Position numbers and translations under genes: made by a program | The notes under the pieces: generated by a model | What the model was told of the DNA's origin: nothing | The model's database searches: none | Seen by the model: the letters and a program-made list of their open reading frames with translations, nothing else | In this document: piece by piece, positions 5,665 to 11,157 of the stretch | Layout of the letters: each line of letters opens with the position of its first letter | Numbering within the stretch: the first letter of the stretch is position 1 | Origin: DASVXQ01 sp046727955 | GTDB lineage: Bacteria; Actinomycetota; CALGFH01 | Direction of reading: 5' to 3' | DNA: 11,157 nt | NCBI GenBank assembly: GCA_046727955.1 | Contig: JBKPDO010000023.1 | Span: 1 to 11,157 of the forward strand

Positions 5665-8600
5665 CGGGGGCAAGTCGAAGTCTCCCGTATGCGGCGTGCC
5701 AGGACCAGGTCGGATTCTCGCTGCCGGAGCGGCAGCTGCTTCGCCTTCTGCTCCGGCGCGCCTGGCCGCGCTGAGGCCTTTGGCGGCGGTGATCGTGCTC
5801 AAACCGATCCATAGGGCCCGGCCGGCCGCCTGGGCCTTGTTGCCGCTGGTCCAGGCCTGCCGGGTCGAGGCGGTCGCGCCCTCCCACAGCATCCTGAGCT
5901 CCTGGTCGAGCGACATTTCCGGGTTGTAGAACAGCCGGACCGCGTCGGCGTGCTCGCGCTGGTAGGCGGCGTTGGAGCACAGGTGCGCCAGCCCACAGCC
6001 AAGCGTTACGCCCAGCCCGCCCAGGCCCGTGAGCTCCTCCTGCGCCTGGGCGACATAGCCCTGGTAGACGCCCATCCACGTGCGGACGGGGTTGAAGCCG
6101 CCACCGGCGCCGCTGGCGCTGCTGGCGGCCTTGACTTGCTGGTCGAGGCCCGCGCATGAGCAGCCGACGAAGGGATGCTGAGGGCTGTAGGTGGTGTTGA
6201 GCCAGACGTTGAGCTGGGGGTTGGCGGTGACGGGGTTGTCGGGGGTGACCGCGTGGCCGTCCCACTCGACGTAGCTGACGGGGTTGCCGCCGGCCAGCGC
6301 GTAGCGGTTTTGGTCAGCGGGTCGGTCGCCAGGCCAAGATCGGCCAGGGCGCCGTAGAACAGGTCCTGCTGCAGGAACGCGCCAAGGTCGGGGCCGAAGC
6401 GGCGCGCGCCCATGTCGTAGCCACTCGCCCCGGCGGGCACGGTCGGGGCGCTGGAGGGGGCGGTGCCGGAGTCGACGCGGCGGCTGGCGTAGCGGTAGGG
6501 GTTCAGCGGCGCCTGCGGGTCGGGGTCGCCGGTGGTGAGCGCCTGCGCATCGGTGGGGGGCGCGTCAGTGCCGCCGTAGGCGCTGTAGCCGTAGCTGGCC
6601 TTGACGTTGCCGGCGTCGTCCAGCAGCTGGGAGACCGAGCCGTGCACGTCGGTGGCGTAGGTGAACTGCTCGGGGGTGCCGCCGGCGGTGGGGACGGTGG
6701 TCATGGCCAGGCGGTGGCCGTAGGCGTCGTAGGCGTAGGTCTTGGTCTTGGGGTCGGTCCCGCCGGTCTGCTGCTCCTGGGTGACCAGGTTCGACAGGCC
6801 CTGGAAGCTATTGGTGGTGCGGTCCTTGGCGGTGCCGGCGTGATCCTCCACCTCCCTGGTCACGCGGTCCAGGGCGTCGTAGGTGTAATCAGTCTTGTCG
6901 GTGCGTGGCCCGCCCGCGAAGTAGCGGATCCCGGCCAGCCGGTTCAAATAGTCGTAGGCCTGGTCGGCGACCAGATTCGCCGACGCGGTGGTGCCGTCGC
7001 TTGGCGAGCAGTCGGCTTGCGACCCGGCGGCGGTGGTCACACAGTCCAGGTTGCCCAGGGTGTCGTACCAGTACTTGCCGGTCGCCCCACCGGTGGTCTG
7101 CTCGGTCAGCTGCTGCGCGGTGTACTTGCGGGTGGTGGTAACCCCATTCTCGACCTGAGTGGTGAGGTCGCCGGCCCGCACGCTCAGGTCGCCGAGCAGC
7201 CTTGCGGGCTCGTCGTAGGTGTAGGTGTTGGTCTTGGTGGCACGCAGCTGGTGGGAGATGAGCCGGTCGCGGGCGTCGTAGCCGTACTTGGCGTCGCAGG
7301 CGGAGGCCACCGACACGCAGGTGGTGGCGGTGTTGCCCTCGGCCCGCCTGAGCAGGTAGTGGTCGCTGGTGCGGTGGCCGTTGACATAGACGCCGGCGTC
7401 GTCGGTGTAGCCGACCTGGTGGGACTCGGTGAGCTCGTCGGTGCCGTCTGGATGGCGGGCCAGGGTCTCCAGCGTCTTGAGCAGGCCGTTGTCGAACTGG
7501 GTCCAGGCGGTCGACTGCTTCTTCGGCCAGGTGGTCGGGTCCCCGGCGCAGCCCGAGCCGGCACGGTAGCTGTCGCGCTGCTTGTCCCAGCCGGTCGCCC
7601 AGAAGCTGTTGACGATCCGCTGATCGCCGGCGCAGGCCCCATCGGTGCCAAGGTCCAGCTGCCCGGTGACCCGGTCGGCCTGGTCGTAGCTGTACTGGTA
7701 GCTGCGCGGCGCCTTGGTCTGGGTGCCGGCGTCAGTCTCCTCGCCGTTCTCACGCCGCGTGGCGACGTTGCCGTCGGCGTCGTAGGTCGCGTCGCTGAAG
7801 GTCCAGTTGGCCGCCCCCTGCTTGCGGAAGCGGGTCTTGGCGACCTCGTCGAAGCCGGTGTAGGTGGCCTGGGTGTCGACCGGCTGCTCACCCGGGTCGG
7901 TCAGCCCGGAGGCGTTGTGGGCGCTGGTGAGGTTGTTGTCGGCGTCGTAGCCGTAGGTGGCCGCCTGGCCGCCCTGGTCGGTGCGCTGCTCGAGCTGGCC
8001 GTCGTCAAAGTAGGCCCAGGTCATCCGCTTGTCGGTGTCCAGGATGCCGGGGGTGTCCTTGCGCTCTGGGGTGCGTTCGGCCTGCTGGCCCAACGCGGTG
8101 TAGTCGAAGCGGACCTTGGGGTTGGCGGGGTCGTCGGAGCTGCGGATCCAGCCCGGGTCGAAATAGCTCTCCAGGGTGCGGGCGCCGTCCTGCACGCTGG
8201 ACGCGCTTGCCGTGGTGACCGGCAGGCTGGCCCACAGCAGGTTGCCGCCGGCGTCGTAGGCGCGGTGGACGTACTGCCGCTCGGTGCCGTCGCGGCCGTC
8301 GAACGGCAGCGTGGTCCGGGTCAGCCGGTTGGCGGCGTCGTAGATGAATGCGGTGACGTAGCTGGTGAACGGGCCCGACCCGCCGGCGGCGTCGTTGGCG
8401 CGCGGGGAGATCACGCGGGAGCGGTTGCCGTTGTTGTCGTACTCGATGCGGCTGACGACGTTGCGGTTGGTGGCGCCGTCCAAGCGCTGGGCGAGGGTGA
8501 TCGGCGCGTCGCGCTGGTCGTAGTCGGTGGTGGTCCGCGCCGCCCGGCCGCTGGCGATGTCGATGTCCTGCTCCTGGGCGGCGACGTTGCCGTTGGCGTC

Positions 8601-11157
8601 GTAGCTGGTGCGGGTCTCGTGGCCCAGCGGGTCGCGGCTGGCCACCTGGCGGTGCGCGTCGTCGTAGTCGAAGCTCGAGGTGAACGCCACCCCGGTCAGC
8701 GGGCCGGTCCCCGGGCAGGTGACCGTGGCCAGGCCCGCCCGCGGGGAAGTGACCGAGCGCAGGTCCCCGGCGGTGTCGTAGCACAGGTGGGTGATGCGGG
8801 TGTCACTGGGGCTGGTGCTGGCGCCGTGGATGGTCTGGCGGGCCACCCGGTCCAGCAGGTCGTAGGCGTAGACGGTGGTGCGGTCGTCGACGGTGGTGCT
8901 GCGCACCCCCTCGGGTGCGGTCGTCTTGCGCAGCCGCCCGGCCTCGTCGTACTCGAGGACGGTCCGCTCGCCCTGGCTGTCCACGCTCTTGTCGGAGTTG
9001 GCGAGGACCAGTGGCCGGTCCATCTCGTCGTAGCTGGCGGTGGCGGCGGGCGCGGCCTCGCCGTCGTCAACGACGGATCCGTAGTGCGGGTCGACCCGGC
9101 GGATCACGTTGTCGTTGGCGTCATAGTCCGCGCCGGACCACAGCAGCCGGCCCCGCTCGAGGCGGGTGGACTTGGGCGCGGGCCGCTGGCCGAGCCGCCC
9201 GAAGGAGTCGTAGTCGAAGAAGGTGCGGAACTCCCTGGGGTCGCCGCTGTCGGCGGCGTGGTTGGGGTCCTGGATCGAGGTAACGCGCCCGTCGGGGTCG
9301 TAGTCGAGCTTGGTCGAGTTGCCCAGCGGGTCCTTGATCTCGGTCGGCTGGCCCGAGGGGTCGTAGCTGGGGAAGGTGGTGGGTGGGTTGCCGTTGGCGT
9401 CGTGGACCTGGGCGACCATGCCGGGGTTGGCGCTGCCGGCCAGGCTGTAGTCGTAGTCGGTGACCGCGTTGGTGGGGTCGGTGACCAGGTCCGGGTTGCC
9501 GGGTATGTCGTAGCTGTAGCGCCACTGGAAGTCCCCGGCCGTCGGGGTGGCCACGCCCTTGGGGCTGGTCACGGTCGCCAGCAAGCTCAGGTGGTTGCCG
9601 ACATCGCCGCTGTCGACCGGGGTGTCGGGGTGGGTCAGCTCGGTGCGTTCGACGCGCGTGGTGATCTGGTTGCGTTGGGAGGTCAGGTAGCCGTTGGCGT
9701 TGTAGGTGTAGGTGGTGGTGAAGTCGTCGGGCAGGGTCGGGGTGGCGACCCCCTTGGGTTCGGTGACCTTGCTGACCTTGAAGTCGCTGGTCCACTGCAC
9801 CTGGGTGGGCTGGCCCAGCGGGTCGGTGAGCTGGGTGACCTTGCCGTCGGGGTCGTAGGCGTAGCGGGTCGCCCGCGGCGCCGACAGCGGCGGCGCGGTC
9901 ACCGTGGTCACCCGGCCGGCCGGGTCGTAGGCGAAGCTGGTGGTGTACGGGTTGGGATTCAGGCCGCGGTTTTGGGGGGTGTTGCCGATCCGGTTGGTGC
10001 GGGTCTTGAGCTTCCACCTGAGCTGCGCGCCGTCGCTGGGGCCGAAGTAGGCGAAGGTGGTCTCGGTGCCGTTGGTCACCGGCCGCGACCCCGCGCGGGT
10101 CGCGCACGCTGAACAGCCGCGTGGACTGGTTGGGCGTGCGCGGCTCGGGGTCCACCCGCAGGGCCGGGTCGGCGATCGCCGGGCCATCACCGGAGCTGGT
10201 GGTGTAGGTGAACACCAACGACCGGTCGGCCAGGAAGCTGCCGTCGGCGTTGGTGCCGCCCCGCTGGGTCAGGCGCCGCAGGTTGCCGTCGTCGTAGTAG
10301 TCGAAGTCCAACGCACTGCCGTCGTGGTCGGTGATCCGCTGGATCTTGCCGCGCACGTGCGCCTTCTTGGCCTCGTCGCGGGACCAGTAGTCGATGGTGA
10401 AGTCCCGGTCGGCCACCCCGGCCATCCCCGCGGGGTCGGTCACCCGGATGACGCGCTTCTTGGGGCCGCCCGGGTCCTCGCCCGCCGGGGTGTCCTGCAG
10501 GGTGAAGCCGATGGTGTTGTTGTTGCGGTCGACCACGGCGGTGGGGAACCCGTCGGTGTCGAAGTAGAAGGTGACCTTGTCGGGGCGGGTCAGCGCCCAG
10601 CGCCGCTCGTCCGGGTTGGCGGCGATGCTGCGCAGGTACAGGTTGACCCCGGCAGGTTCGGTCCAGCGGGTCGACCCGTCCGGCTGGGTGGTGCCGGTGA
10701 AGCGGTGGGTGGTGCCGTCGCCGTCGATGAACTCCACCCACTTGTTGCTGCTGTGGTTGCTGACGTCGTCGGCCTTGTTGGGGTGGATGTCCAGCGGCTC
10801 CCCCAGCCGGGTCAGCCCCGAGATCGCCAGGGAGACGTTGTTGCCGACGGGGCTTTGGGAGTGGTCCTCCAGCGAGTTGTAGGTCAGGTCCACCATGGTC
10901 GACAGGCCCCGGCCCGGCGCGAACAGCGGCGACCAGCGCCACAGCAGGTTGCCGTTGGCCACATTGGTCAGCGTGGTCATGCCGGCGCCCGCGTCCTCGC
11001 CGTCGTAGTGCCAGAACCGCTCCAGCCCCAGCTTGTCCTCAAGGCTCTTGGCCACCAGGATGGGATGGTCGACCGGTGGGTTGCCCTTGGCGGCAAACCA
11101 GCTGGCGGTGGGCACGTCGTACAGGTCGATGCGCAGCCGGTAGGCGCCCAGCTCCGC
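5416..11157 (-). CDS. Giant Rhs/YD-repeat protein with C-terminal toxin tip (start outside window; two frameshifts)
   Basis: About 1,914 residues are visible, and the frame is open to the right edge, so the start lies outside. In order: AYRLRIDLYDV...SWFAAKG (residues 5-25); LGLERFWHYDGEDAGAG (43-59) followed by NVANGNLLWRW and FAPGRGLSTMVDLTYNS, the typical N-terminal part of the actinobacterial Rhs shell; then a long run of YD repeats; then the Rhs core end NPYRYASRRVD ... YDMGARRFGPDLGAFLQQD ... NRYALAGGNPVSYVEWDGH (near residue 1,634). A linker and the 82-residue tip follow. Rhs proteins form a hollow shell that encloses and delivers a toxic C-terminus, usually secreted; the export route is not visible here. 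Two one-base indels break the frame: an extra C at 10089-10092 (repaired: RDPRG-SRPVTNGTETTFAYFG) and a missing T at 6308-6311 (repaired: DPLTK-NRYALAGGNP). Without repair the protein would split into two overlapping partial frames, and the tip would be out of frame. The immunity gene follows after 14 bp. Confidence 0.9.
5665..6252 (-). other. Linker / pre-toxin region of the Rhs protein
   Basis: About 195 residues between the core end (EWDGH) and the tip. It starts AVTPDNPVTANPQLNVWLN, has a Cys pair in GCSCAGLDQQV, two more Cys in LGCGLAHLCSNAAY, then a helical stretch (REHADAVRLFYNPEMSLDQE, MLWEGATASTRQAWTSGNKA) and an amphipathic ALWIGLSTITAAKGLSAARR segment, ending in an Ala/Gly/Pro-rich spacer before the tip. 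I do not recognise a named pre-toxin domain. The hydrophobic segment and the Cys residues suggest a role in export or toxin release, which is inference only. Confidence 0.55.
6600..10060 (-). repeat. YD-repeat array (protein-level repeats of the Rhs core)
   Basis: Dozens of degenerate units of about 20 residues of the form YDxxGRVTxxTDPLGxxT, for example YDPAGRVTTVTAP, YDPDGKVTQLTDPLGQPT, YDPDGRVTSIQDP, YDQADRVTGQLDLG and YDALDRVTREV. On the plus strand the repeated TATGAC/TACGAC codons appear as the recurring tcgta motif (gtcgtag, cgtcgtagg), which makes the DNA itself look quasi-periodic. These repeats build the beta-strand wall of the Rhs shell. Boundaries are approximate. Confidence 0.85.

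Noticed and set aside
6600..10060. CRISPR array suggested by the recurring gtcgtag words
   Set aside because: The words are degenerate, irregularly spaced and in frame with Tyr-Asp codons of the Rhs repeats; there are no identical repeats with unique spacers.
6642..10112. A 1,156-codon open frame on the plus strand, opposite the Rhs gene
   Set aside because: The product is Gly/Val-rich and repetitive, the expected mirror of YD repeats in GC-rich DNA (Tyr-Asp codons read backwards give Val-Val/Gly). No family similarity, while the minus strand is clearly Rhs.
11113..11115. GTG as start of the Rhs gene
   Set aside because: The same frame stays open to the window edge, and the upstream residues (AELGAYRLRIDLYDV) continue a normal Rhs N-terminal region, so the start is outside.

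Overview
The window is GC-rich throughout (about 70% in the Rhs gene by hand counts of sample lines) and has the codon bias and protein families of a high-GC Gram-positive (Actinomycetota). I see no RNA genes and no CRISPR array. It looks like an accessory stretch: two insertion sequences, a few housekeeping-type orphan genes, and the 3' part of a very large Rhs/YD-repeat gene with its variable tip and a probable immunity gene.

Layout, left to right. (1) 3-947, plus strand: 3' part of a serine hydrolase of the class C beta-lactamase/DD-peptidase family. (2) 1013-1834: an IS6-family insertion sequence with matching inverted ends and a transposase broken by one missing base. (3) 2066-3109, minus strand: an endonuclease/exonuclease/phosphatase-family protein whose middle is misframed by two compensating one-base indels. 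(4) 3469-3696, plus strand: a small PspC-domain membrane protein. (5) about 3733-4898: an ISL3-family element with an eroded N-terminus and a one-base loss at the probable catalytic glutamate. (6) 5057-5401, minus strand: a small acidic-helical protein, probably the immunity partner of the gene upstream. (7) 5416 to beyond 11157, minus strand: a giant actinobacterial Rhs protein, about 1,914 residues visible, start outside the window, read through two one-base frameshifts.

The most interesting part is 5057-6252. The Rhs core ends at the conserved NRYALAGGNP...EWDGH segment (near 6253). A linker of about 195 residues follows, then an 82-residue tip with a GNTR motif reminiscent of the ParB/sulfiredoxin fold. 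The next gene starts 14 bp later with a strong ribosome binding site. GC falls from about 70% in the core to about 60% in the tip and about 56% in the small gene, as expected for an exchangeable toxin-immunity cassette. I infer that Rhs displays or delivers the tip and that the small protein protects the producer.

Six separate single-base indels disrupt four otherwise well-conserved genes, four of them in short homopolymer runs. Together they look more like uncorrected sequencing errors than decay, so every broken gene here may be intact in the real genome.
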